DNA of 64,000 nt from Phymatolithon calcareum (lineage: Eukaryota > Rhodophyta > Florideophyceae > Hapalidiales), in the NCBI GenBank assembly GCA_977006965.1, contig OZ345358.1:930001-994000 (forward strand). Reading direction: 5' to 3'. The notes beneath the pieces were generated by a model, which saw only the letters and a program-made list of their open reading frames with translations, was not told the origin of the DNA and did no database searches. Position numbers and translations under genes: made by a program. Below, piece by piece: positions 42,968 to 53,531 of this stretch (the first letter of the stretch is position 1; every line of letters begins with the position of its first letter).

Positions 42968-43807
42968 ATGCCCCGCCGTTCCCAACCTCCCCCGCGAGAC
43001 CCGAATGCTTGCCATTTCTGCTCTCATTCATGCATTCTTGGTGACGTGGTCGCAATTCCACCGTGCGGCCACCTATTGCACACACAGTGCTTCGGCTGGT
43101 TCATGATGAGCGGCGATCGTGGCCAGTCGAATCTGCGCAAGATGTGCGGAATTCGGATCACCCGGCGAAACGTTGCCTGGGAGGTGGCTTTTGATCCTGG
43201 AAACATTGCCGGTGCGAATGAGACCCTCCCTGTGCCGCCCCGCACGCCGTGGAACAGCCACGTTATTCCGACTTCGGGCGCTCTTCGCCGTTCGGCTCGT
43301 CTCCGCACGACGCTGGCTGCTGCTTCCTCGAATCCGGCCATTTTGACGTCTCCTGCTTCGTCCTCTGATCCCATACTATCACCGTCTCCTGCTCCATCAG
43401 CCGCCGCTGTACCACATCCTTTGGCTCCTCCTGTCGCCCATCCGAGGGAATGCGCTATATGCTTCGAAGACCTAACCGGTACCGTGTCCGCAACGCCTTG
43501 TGAGCACTTGAACCATCAATATTGCATTAATAAGTGGATTTGACAGGAACAATATGACACTAATACGCGTCCTCTCTGTGCAAGGCTTCTGTGTGCCGAG
43601 GGCATGGCGCATCGCGACGGCTATGTGAATCGTCTCACCAGAGCCGAAGAACGTAAAATCGTTGCAACTCAATCCCCCCTTGATGCTTACCGCTTCGAGA
43701 AGAAGAACGCGAAACGAAAGCGCAAGATGGAGAGAACGATCGCGAAAAGAGCTAACATACCCCAAAGTGACACTCCCAGCAGTTCTGATACTCCCTCTGC
43801 AGTTTAG
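42968..43807 (+). pseudogene. Tandem-RING protein gene, in-frame stop in RING 2
   Basis: ATG at 42968 (MPRRSQPPP). The first RING-like finger (CHFCSHSC, PPCGHLLHTQCFGWF, KMCGIRI) is followed by a Pro/Ser/Ala-rich linker and a second RING-H2 finger: CAICFEDL, TPCEHLNHQYCINKW, then a TGA at 43541-43543, then in the same frame PLCARLLC, which would complete the zinc ligands, and a basic tail (KKNAKRKRKM) ending with TAG at 43805. RING proteins are usually E3 ubiquitin ligases. One nonsense change breaks the gene; the reading frame after it is otherwise intact, so the change is recent. A related broken copy lies at 46481-47304. Confidence 0.7.
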
Positions 43808-44000
43808 TATATTGTTTAACATTTCCCATGGTTTCTCTTCTCTTTTAAAAAGATTTTGTTTCTTGAAAATCTTTTCTTCTCCTTTCAATAAATTTTCTTT
43901 TTCGAAAATCAGCTCATTTCGCCATTTTGGCTCGTTACACATGATCGTTTTACTGAGAGCATATACATCTTGTTCGAAAATTAAATACACTTTTCAAATA

Positions 44001-44200
44001 TCAACGGTGTACCAATCTAACATGCCTGAATGCGTTTGAGCGCTTCGAGAATGCTCTTCCACAATGAATGCAACAGTAAGATTTCTTTTTCTCGTGAACA
44101 GCTCCTTCTTGCGCTATCAAGTCAGCAGATTTCGCAAAACATTTGCCACACCGAATGCATCGGTGTGGTCTCTTCTTATCATGAACCGTCCTGGTGCTGG
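44001..44200 (-). pseudogene. C2H2 zinc-finger gene 3' end
   Basis: On the minus strand, about 65 codons read PHRCIRCGKCFAKSADL ... then YCCIHCGRAFSKRSNAFRHV and RLVH, followed by TGA. The second finger is a complete C2H2; the first has lost its first His. No matching upstream exon is recognised; a minus frame upstream (44179-44406) is out of phase. Third of the zinc-finger remnants in this stretch. Confidence 0.5.
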
Positions 44201-44762
44201 TTACTGTGTGAGCTCTGGCAGAAACTCCATGAGCATATCATATATTTGAAAATTCTTATGCGAATATTGCGTTCAGATCCAGAGTTGATCGGGGATACTC
44301 CCAACACAGTTTTCCAAAAATTTCTCCTCTGCGCCATAAACTCGTTCCGGGTGTCGTCCATTTTCCTCCTCAGGCACCAGCGCGTGAGAAAGCACGGCTT
44401 GCCCAATAAGGCCTATGCCCTTATTTATATGGTTCTGTGCGGCAAATTTCTGACTGAATGCATGCTTATGCCAAAACGATATTTGTAATTTTCTATCCTC
44501 ATTGAGCTATGTTTTGTTTCAAAAAGCAATATGAAAGCAACAGTTTGAATTCTTGAGTTTAAAAAGGAGCGTTGGACTATTAAGAACGTCTATATAAATC
44601 TATATTGTGTGCGTACATGATGCACTGTGGGTGAAGTATTTATCAACAGAACAAAGTCCAGAATTTTCAACGAATGCAGAACGCACAGAAAAATAGTGCG
44701 TTTTTCGAAGGGTAGCATTAGTGTCATTAAGAGACATAGCCCTTAGAGTTCTTTTTGCACCA

Positions 44763-45655
44763 AGCTATAGCCCATGGCGTCTCCATCACACCCGAGAATA
44801 GCCCATGACAATCTCTTCAATGCGCCCAGGTAGATCCCATGGCGTCTTTTGTCCGTTCTAGCGTGTTCTCAGCGCCCGGGTCTAGCCCATGGCGGCTTTG
44901 GTGAGCTCGAGCATAGCTATTAGCGTGTTCTCTGCGCCGGGGTGTAGCCCTTGGCGTCTTCTTCTCTGCGTCCGTCTTTGGTGCGCTCGAGCATAGCTAT
45001 TAGCGTGGCCTCTGCGCCCGGACATAGCCCATGGCGTCTTCATCGCACACGTGCACAGCCCATGGCGAATTTGCTGCGCCCGGGCGTAGCCCATAGCGTC
45101 TTCCATGCGCCAAGGCGTGGCCCTTAGCGTCTTCTTAGCACCTGGGCATAGCCCATGGCGTCTTCAATCAGCCCGGGCGTAGCCCGTAGCGTCTGCTAGC
45201 ACCTGAGCATAGCCCATGGCGTCTGAATCGCACACGAGCATAGCCCACGGTGTCTTCGCTGCGCCCGGGCGTAGCCCATGGCGTCTTCCATGCGCCTGGA
45301 CAAATCCCACGGCGTCTTCGCTGCACCCGGGTAGAGCCCTTGGCGTCTTCTCTCCGCCCGGGCATAACTCATGGCGTCTTCGCTGCGTCCGGGCATAGCC
45401 CATGGCGTCTTCCGTGCGCCCGGACAAATCCCACGGCGTCTTCGCTGCACCCGGGTAGAGCCCTTGGCGTCTTCGCTGCACCCGGGCATAGCTCATGGCG
45501 TCATCGCTGCGTCCGGGCATAGCCCATGGCGTCTTCCATGCGCCCGGAAAAATCTCACGGCGTCTTCGCTGCACCCGGGTAGAGCCCATGGCGTTTTCGC
45601 TGCACCCGGGCATAGCCCCTGGCGGCTTGATGCGCCCAGACAGAGCCCATGTCAT
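44763..45655. repeat. 31-bp minisatellite, about 28 copies
   Basis: Units of 31 bp with the consensus words agcccatggcgtcttc and gctgcgcccgggcat. Because 31 is not a multiple of 3 and the unit has no stop in most phases, several frames on both strands stay open (up to 163 codons); I do not call them as genes. Copies toward the left edge are more diverged, typical of an array growing from one side. Confidence 0.93.
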
Positions 45656-45787
45656 CTCACTCTTTAGCAGACTGGAACTCCCTGTCTTTTTCTGCGAAGG
45701 CTGATGGCACGGACCGTATGTGTTTTTACTCTAGTGTCAGTTCACTCGATCCCTCTGTAGGTTAACTATGAAACAAAGCCCGGGCCC

Positions 45788-46003
45788 TTCATGTGCCGTT
45801 AAAACAATTGCTGGAGGCAAGCCATGATTATTCACTCGCCGTTAAAACCGTTCGTGACGGCAATCCTTTGCTCTTCACGTGCCGTTAAAATAGTTGCTAA
45901 CCGTAAGCCATGGCTCCTCACGCGCCGTTAGAACCATTGCTGACGAAAAGCTATGGCTCCTCACTCGCCGTTACAACAGTTCATGGAGGCAAGACCTCGC
46001 TTC
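45788..46003. repeat. 43-bp tandem repeat, five copies
   Basis: Units built around ctcgccgttaaaaccgttc with variable ends (caagccatggctc). Moderately diverged. Directly follows the minisatellite with a 130-bp gap. Confidence 0.8.
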
Positions 46004-46480
46004 TCATTCTACTTTATAATATAAAATTTTATTTCGTCTTTGATATGGAACATTGTTCGCTCTGCACAGTTCTGATGACAATGCAATTGTTATACAAGTC
46101 CGTGCTCTTCACGAGCTGTTATTTTGCCTATGCTGTAAAGAATACATCGGGCTCGGTCCGGCTGGAGAGGAGGACGGGACTGGGGTTTCTCCGGAAAAAT
46201 GGAACTTCTGAAGTCTCGCCGCCGCAGGGGAGACCCCGGACCACCCATTTTTAGATACGATAGTAGATGTACTGCAATCTCAGTCTATCAGACGGGCCAC
46301 GCGGGCCCCGATCGGAACTGTAGGGAGTCACGCGGCATGTCGTATATACGCTGCGATCACCGATTCAAAAGCTCGCGTGGAACCATGAATATAGCGTAGA
46401 ATAGGTCCCCACATGTGCATATATATCGAGGCATCACTCTGCAAAGCATTCTAAACACCTTCGCTCAGCCCAATGCACTC

Positions 46481-47304
46481 ATGGACTGCCCAATCTGTTT
46501 CGAAGGCTTGGATGGCTACGTCGTGAGAACCCCGATTACCCACCTCTTCCACGGGAGCTGTCTCCTAGAATGGATCCGAACTGGCCGTCGTGGCCGGCGA
46601 TGTCCACTATGCCGGCACACGGTAAGGAGGAGCATGCTGCACAACTTCATCGATTTTTCCGCTTTCCACCCAGTCGAAAATCCAACTCCTCACATTGAAG
46701 AGTTTGTGATTGAAGAGTCCTTCCTCCGCCCCCCAAGCCCCGTGGCCGCCACACCTCCTCCGTTGCAGGCCTCGAGTCCACCCTCCCCCGTGCCCCGTGA
46801 GCCTGACACTTCCGTGTCCGCTCACGCTCCCGGTCCATCCTTCCCCGCCCACGATCCCGGTCCATCTTCCCCCGTGACCCGTTAGCCTGACACTCCCGTC
46901 GTCGCTGTTCCTCCCGCGCCTCCATCGCGGGTTCCTTATCTACGTGAGTGCTCATGCTGTCTTGAAGACCTGCAGGGATCTGTGTTTAAAACTTCGTCCG
47001 GACACGTCTTCCATAGCGCTTGCATCAATGAGTGGTTTCAGTTTGGATCCGAAGGGCGAACAACCTGTCCCATGTGCTCCGCCCATCTAACTGCAGCGAA
47101 CTTGTGTACGTACACTATGTGAACTATTTTGCGCTCAGAGACATGCAGTCGGACGTCGCAGAAGGCACTGTGCGAATGTATGGCATCAACAAGAAAAAAG
47201 CAAAAACTTTAAAGCGAAGTAGTCGTCGGAAGAAGAAGCTGCAGTACAACAACCGGAGGGGCGGTGGTCCAGGCTCTTCTTCCGCTGGACCAAGTGGTTT
47301 GTAG
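46481..47304 (+). pseudogene. Second tandem-RING protein gene, stop and frameshift
   Basis: ATG at 46481 (MDCPICFEGL), with gcatatat about 60 bp upstream as a possible TATA element. RING 1: CPICFEGL ... THLFHGSCLLEWI ... RCPLCRHTV. A Pro-rich linker with repeated PGPS motifs is ended by TAG at 46883-46885; in the same frame RING 2 follows: CSCCLEDL ... SGHVFHSACINEWF ... TCPMCSAHL. Near 47110 the frame must shift by one to reach a basic tail (NKKKAKTLKRSSRRKKK) like that of the paralogue at 42968. Both fingers keep all zinc ligands. Same family as the first tandem-RING gene but clearly diverged. Confidence 0.65.
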
Positions 47305-47539
47305 CTCGATAATTGATTTCTTTTCGAATAATTTCAGATAGAAAAGAATAAATAAACTGACCTTTTTCCGGAAGACCTAACTTTTTTCCAGCTTGAGAGT
47401 ACTGAGCTTCCCTGTAATGAATTCCAATACGAAACCTGCAGAGAAAACTAATTGACAAGGGAACCCATTACGTTATTGCCGTGCATATTCTATCGAAATT
47501 GTACCAAAATTTTGAGATATATAGAAGAAAGTTCAAATT

Positions 47540-47881
47540 TTAATTGTCAGAAAAATCATCAACTAATTTAACGTCTGAATCTTTCAGTGTAATTGGACCT
47601 GCGTGATTGGCAGCACGATTGCCTCTCTGGAAGCGTTCCACGAGGAAAGACTCCGCTGCGTACTGTAATGCTAAGATCGCATCTGGCTCGAAGCGGGCAT
47701 TGCTGCAAAAGTCGTGCGCTATCTCGCGCACAACCGGCTCCAACGCGGCCTTTAATATGAGCAGGTGGGTGGTCTTCTGTAATTTAAAAATTTGGCGGAT
47801 AGCAGCCTGGCCCGGCTTCGCGCGCGGAGTCTCTAGGCCCGCCGGGGACTTGCGGGGAAGGCGGTGGACGATCGCGCTCAT
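47540..47881 (-). CDS. Divergent histone H3-like protein with shortened tail
   Basis: A 113-residue ATG-initiated frame that aligns with the H3 fold along its length: PGQAAIRQI (canonical PGTVALREI), LQKTTHLLI (YQKSTELLI), VVREIAHDF (LVREIAQDF), ARFEPDAILALQYAAESFLV ([20 protein letters not shown]) and an alpha-3 segment ITLKDSDVKLV (VTIMPKDIQLA). The tail is only about 25 residues and keeps a PRKSPAG motif at the place of the canonical ARKSTGG (Lys9/Ser10), but some 20 tail residues are missing. Loop 1 has no insertion, unlike most CenH3 proteins. No intron. It may be a specialised H3 variant or a retrocopy drifting under relaxed selection; the frame is intact. Neighbours are a broken RING gene and a broken Ulp1-like gene. 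Confidence 0.8.
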   Translation of the reverse strand: MSAIVHRLPRKSPAGLETPRAKPGQAAIRQIFKLQKTTHLLILKAALEPVVREIAHDFCSNARFEPDAILALQYAAESFLVERFQRGNRAANHAGPITLKDSDVKLVDDFSDN

Positions 47882-48249
47882 TGTGGGGATGGGTGGATTG
47901 ATTTGGCGACTGGATCGCAGAAATCAAATAGCCAAATCAATTAATATACTCTGGGGGAAAATGAAACATTTTTGAAACTTTGCAAAATGTTTTCTCCATC
48001 CAGTAATATTTCTACATTTGGAATAACAGATTATGTACATACGGAATATAGGAGTCGAATCTAAGTGTCTTTCGACGAAAGGTGTCCTTCTCCAAGAAAT
48101 TCAGTCCACTTTTTCTAGAAAGTTATCCTCTCCTATTTCTTTTCGTTTGTGCATATTTGGCACACTTGGTCCTCTTTGCGGTAAGTTTTGTTTGCCCTTT
48201 TTCAAAGGTTCCGAGTTCATCTCACGAGATATCTGCCCCTATTTTCATT

Positions 48250-49287
48250 ATGAATTATGATTCTGCTACTATTATTCGCCAAATGGAAAAAGCAGGAGTG
48301 CAACGTTCTCAAGCTGTGACAAAGTATGTTGACATACTGGCCAGTAAGAGCGATCCATCCGATTGGATGGTCACTCAAGTAAGCGAAGGAAGTATGGTGG
48401 ACCACAATCAAATTCTCGGTGCCTGGTCAGAAATGGATTTCAAGTGTAACACAATAGTACCACCACCAACGGAATCGAAAAGACTCATGGAAACTGCATA
48501 CAAGACCGTGATTCGTGACCAGGATATAGAGTCCCACTTTCAGCGTATGAGAAGGCTGATTACAGTCCGAAAAGAAACCATTCTCATCGGACCTGTCACG
48601 GACAAGAGAAATACGCACTGGGGAGTCGTGATTGCAGATGAATCAAAAGGAGAGATTTGGTGGAGAGACAGTGTCAATCGAGAGCCATTCGGCAAAATCA
48701 TGTCAGTTATTGAGAAGGTTATGAACAATGTTCTCTTCAAAAACTACAGCGTTTATGGAATTGAGAATAATTTTATATTGCAAAAGCTGAAATATGCCCC
48801 TCATTGAGATGGTTACAGCTGCGGTTTCTACATAACTTCCGCCGTCAATCACTTTGCCGCGAATATGGGATCAATTCCAGCCTATGGGTTTCGCAAGTAC
48901 TCACCAAAAATATCCGAAAACATCAGCTTAGCTGCTTTGAAGGGTCTATTCCACCGTGTGGAGGAGCTTTATCGTCACATCAGCGCCGTGTCTTCGCCTA
49001 TTACCGATTCGAGGAGAAAAAAGCGTCTTTGGGACAGCGAATTCAGTGCGTGCGGTCTACGAATATTCATATGTGAGCGAAAAATGCTATTCTTTACAAA
49101 CGGACTGACACATGATAGACGTGCAGTACGATTGAGTCACGGCGATGCAATTCTCACTCAAAGAATGGTATTCAAAGACATCAGTGATTACAAGGCTATC
49201 TTGAAAGAGGCAAATGTGTCCTTACATACTCGAAATCAATCATGTTCTCGTGTGCAAAGTGGAGATCGAGCTGTAAGATGGCAGTGA
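48250..49287 (+). pseudogene. Ulp1-like C48 protease gene with stop before the catalytic Cys
   Basis: ATG at 48250. The protease signature reads RNTHWGVVIADE (catalytic His), IWWRDSVN (Asp), then APH, a TGA at 48805-48807, and in the same frame DGYSCGFYITSAVNHF with the nucleophilic Cys. The frame continues to 49285. One nonsense mutation therefore removes the active site from the main product. It is only distantly similar to the intact protease at 1143-2411. An intron boundary at this spot is not evident, but cannot be fully excluded. Confidence 0.7.
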
Positions 49288-49501
49288 TGGCGTACCACTT
49301 TCCAAGAGAGAATGTATGGCGTATGACAAAGAAAAACGCACACAATAACGAGCCCTCCGCCTGATCAGAAAAATACGCGTGCAATTGAGTCAAAGAAAAA
49401 GTAGAGATTGAGGTTTGACGGGTTGCTTCATAAATGCATTAGAATTTTGGGAGAGTCACAGCTTTTCCACAGGAGCGTCGAAGTCCCATCGACAAAATAC
49501 A

Positions 49502-50075
49502 AATGCGAAAACGACCCACGCAGAGCCGATTTTTAGAAAACCATCATCCGTTTTGTGCACTGTAACGGTTTTAATATATACAGAAGCGCTCTCCGTTGAC
49601 AAAGAAAATAAATCTCTTTGCTAAGCTACGCGCAGTCTAGAAAAAATGTTAAAAGGGAAAATTTAGGAGGAAGAAACGCATTTTTTGAATAAAATTTCGG
49701 AGAACTGAAACAACAGACTACGGAGTCGGGATCAACGATTTCGAGATTGCTGCTATTTCTCTTCCACTGTATTCTCGAATACACAGTGCTGAAAATATTG
49801 GCAGTCCGATATCTCTCTCCCATTCGAGCTAGGTTGATGCTCCCGGCACCGTGATCAGTTGCTTCATTAGTTCGAAATTTTGTTCAAAAAATGCGTTTTT
49901 GCCGTGGACATTTTCCTTCGTAATATTATTTTAGAATGCGCAGAGCTTAGCGAAGACAATCATTTTCTTCTTCAAGTAACAGCGCTTCTATCAATACCAA
50001 AAACGTTCGAGTGCGCGAACCGGAAGATGGTTTTCTAAAAATTGGCTCTGCGTGGGTTGTTTTTGCATATAATAT
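49502..50075. repeat. Inverted repeat, arms about 140 bp, spacer about 290 bp
   Basis: Left arm 49502-49640 and right arm 49932-50075 are inverted copies with roughly 75-80% identity by eye; the best block is acccacgcagagccgattttt (right arm has one change), followed by agaaaaccatc. Both arms read KTTHAEPIFRKPSS in one frame, so an old coding segment may have been duplicated in inverted orientation. No target duplication was found. Confidence 0.65.
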
Positions 50076-53000
50076 TCTGGAGCTAGAGGCCATATTCGAG
50101 CTATTTTTGTTCCGGTGAATGCTCGTAAACACGGATCGGAGAATGTTCGCAGCTTGACACCTTACACATGTGCTCTGTTCGTTATGGTTTCAAACGGAAC
50201 ACTAGTACCTACTATGTGGCGAAGATCAAAAGTATGTTGCACACAGTTGCACAGAAGCTTTTAAAAAATATTAATAAAATAAGATGACGTTTTTGAAAAA
50301 TTAAAAAATTATTGGTCTTTGGATATAGCACACCGGTGACTTTCTGAGAGCGTCATATGACTTGCTTCTCGGCCGTTTCCACAGTCATAAATCAGCTTTC
50401 ACCGAAATCCCTTTACAGCATGTAACCGAGTACGTACTATGAACTGCATTTGAGAGGACCTGTTAGGTTTTTGCGTCGAAACGGACATGAAAATCACCGG
50501 GATGGTTATGAAACCATTTTTTGTACTCGAAGGAGTATTGCGAACCATTGGATATTGAACCCGAGACCTTGAACATTTTTTAGTTAATTGTAACCAGTAG
50601 GCTACCAGATTGTTGTGCCGTCAACAAGCGAAATCGCTTGTTTTATATCACTGTATGAGGGTATTTTAAGATAAGGCTCAACAGACTCGATGAGTGCTGA
50701 GGTGAGGGATCACTTAGAAATTTAGTTAAATTTTCGCTGGGAGACACTTTCTCATCACTTTACGTGTCCACGTGGATGATATTCACTTTGGCATACTTTA
50801 ATTCTCCACGTGTACATGTAGCTATATGTAAGCTGAGTAGAACGACGGAGCACACAACTGTTTATTATTTCAAAAAAATTGCCATATTAAGGAATCAGTT
50901 TTGCTACGGCGTAAGATGGGCGTCCATAACTGAAAGCAGTAATAGTATGGCGACGTGAAGCAGGTGATCTTGCATGTTCTCACCAAGTTAGCTCGCTCAG
51001 TGGAGCCGACAAGAGCATTGCATGTATTAGTCCATACTGTCAATCGGCGAGAGGCTACCGCGATTGGTATACAATGCACGGAAACGGAAAATTTACGACT
51101 TGCACAGCATGACCTGTTGGAAAAAATAGAGGGAAGAAAACGTTGAACGAATAAACGTTGCACAAACATGGCTCATGGCACAGACGATGCCCAACTTCTT
51201 CAGGTAGTTTGCCTGCTTGTCGTATATTGTGTGTCCATTTCAATGCATTCCAAATATTTGTACGAGATCCCAAATAGGGCGTCCTGGGCAAGAGCGACCT
51301 GAAACAAAATAAAAAGTCTCGGGTAAGATCGCAATGCATCACGGAACGGTTTGGGAAACGTCGTGGAAATACCCATGATGATCGAAATGTGCAACAAGCT
51401 TTTTGTGTTAGAGTTCAAGATAGTGTTGGACCGCGAAGCAAGAAGTCATTGAATGGAAATAGACATACCCAGGCTGTGTCGGTCGTAGTCGCAGTATCAC
51501 ATAAGCTCGGATCAAGGACATGCATGGAGTTAAAGCACCACGAAAGTCTCGTGTAAGATCGCAATGTGTCGTGGAAATAAACATGATGATAGACATGTGG
51601 AGCAGGGACCTACGATGGCACTGGCTTGGACACATTCTTGGAATGCAAGAGCGCCGCCTGGTCCGATATCGGCGTTCTTCAAGACCGTGTGGTAGGTCAG
51701 CTGGTAGTTCTTTGGAGCCATTGTCCCTTCTCAGGGCCTTGAACTCGTGTGGTTATTGGACAGGACCGTCAGCGCACAATGAAATTGATGGTAATACAAA
51801 TTCCACCATTTGCGCACGTGCGAAAGTGTTGATTTCCTGCTCCCGTGCTATGGACCAGGGCGCGAGATTAAATACCAAGTTGTCTCGATCACAATTGCAC
51901 GTGTACGGCGCCGCGGTCGCATCGATTTGTTTGCATTACATGCGGCTAAGCTGCAGGAGGCTATAGTAAAAACTCTGTGATACGCCTTAAACTGCCGCTA
52001 GCCAGATCCTTATCATATCACTTTAGCACATCCAAAAGACTTTGACAAATATTTTATTCCTGCTTCGCAGTAGAACTGCGGCATTTGACAATTCTGAGTT
52101 CATGAACCGCGTAATGAAGAAAACCAACTCCGGTCGGAACTGCATTTTGAAGACCTCTGAAACTATAAAACAGAAGTTCTGAAACTGCTCTTGCCAAAAA
52201 CTCTGGTGATAGAGTTTGAAAACTCTACATTTTTGGATCCTGGCCAATTTTTGCGTCCCTAGATTAATCTAGGGCAAAGTTCAACAATATTTTCTTTCGG
52301 GTCTAGCTTGGAGCCAAATTCATGCCTTATAGTGGCTTGTTGTGGTTGATTCTCACCGGTATAGGAACGCGCAATGGGCAGACCGGTAAATTCGCAGTGA
52401 CCGGCACCGAACATGTAAGCTCATTGAGCTCATCTCCTAGAGAATCGGCGCCTCACAAATAGTATAAGTAATATCTGTGATCGGCACTGGTCCCAATCTG
52501 GGCACGTCGGAAGTAACAAGAACATTAAACGTCAAAAACCATGTTACAGAAGTAACCACACGGCTGTTAAGCCAGTTACTTTCTATTAAGAAGGCTTGTG
52601 GCCCGCACGGGGGCAATTTGCACCCATAGCCCAAGTTTTGAACCTACAAACACGGTTTGAGGGTGTTTTAGTGACAGCTCTAGCGCACTGGTTCGCTTAC
52701 AGCTGCATTATAGTTCAGTCATCATTGGTCACCAGTGCAGTGCTTTCGCTAGTGCATAAGACCGAAGTATTTTGTGTTGGAATGACTGTGGAATTGTCGT
52801 GGAATTGTCACGGACGTCACGAGTAGCACACGTGTCAGAGTGTTGAAGGGTGCGTTTTAGACGATAATCCAACATTGACCGTCAACGCTGGGACTCGGGA
52901 AAGTAAATTCTTCTCAAGGCGTTACGCTCACGTGACATCAAAAATGTGGAGGCTTTTTCTCTGGTTTTTAAAAGTTTACGAATATCAAGAGGCCAATATA

Positions 53001-53531
53001 GTAGTAACTCAAATGACTCTCACAACCTGTCTCCCTGTTGACGCCGTAAACCAAGCCATCCACGTAGTATGAGACGGTCAACGCGGCTGATTGGGCGCTA
53101 GATGCGGCGTGATTCTTTTGTACTCTCAAGAAAGTCCCTCGAGGGACTTTCTCCTGTCACGGATTTCTCCTTTTTTCTTCGCTGATGCACTTCCTGTCTT
53201 CGTTTATTTCCAAACCGTGGGCCCACGTATGTAAGAAAGGCTTTGCGTACAATGAAGTAAAAAGTAAGTCTTCACATTCAACCCAGCGGCATTCTGTACT
53301 GCACATGGACTCAATTAATCTCCAGCAGCCTTCCATCTGGTTTATCTCAAATTTCGGAAGATCCGAAGTAATCGCACAGTACAGTAATTGTGCTCATCAA
53401 TGGCGCACATTTAAACAGGCAAACTCGCCCCCAATTGCCTTCCCTACTTCTCGCCACCACACTAACAGCCGAGCACAATCTCCACATCCGACTCTTGCAC
53501 CTCGATTCTCTCAAAGAGTTCTACAAACACT
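50076..53531. other. Long gene-poor space
   Basis: About 3.5 kb with no supported gene. It contains a diverged direct repeat (51319-51396 and 51552-51606, sharing gtaagatcgcaatg and tcgtggaaata) and a 22-bp perfect palindrome gaaagtccctcgagggactt-tc near 53130-53153. The last 130 bp precede the SDR gene and are pyrimidine/CA-rich, a plausible promoter and leader. Confidence 0.4.

Noticed and set aside
45164-45667. Several repeat-peptide frames in the minisatellite on both strands
   Set aside because: A 31-bp unit without stops opens many frames at once; no start context or family supports any of them.
41869-46003. CRISPR-like arrays
   Set aside because: The repeats are contiguous without unique spacers, and the genome is eukaryotic.
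43541-48807. In-frame TGA codons in the first RING gene and the second Ulp1-like gene as reassigned or selenocysteine codons
   Set aside because: Intact genes in the window, for example the Ulp1-like gene ending at 2411 and the Pif1-like gene ending at 9823, use TGA as terminator, the second RING gene is broken by TAG instead, and no selenocysteine hairpin is evident.
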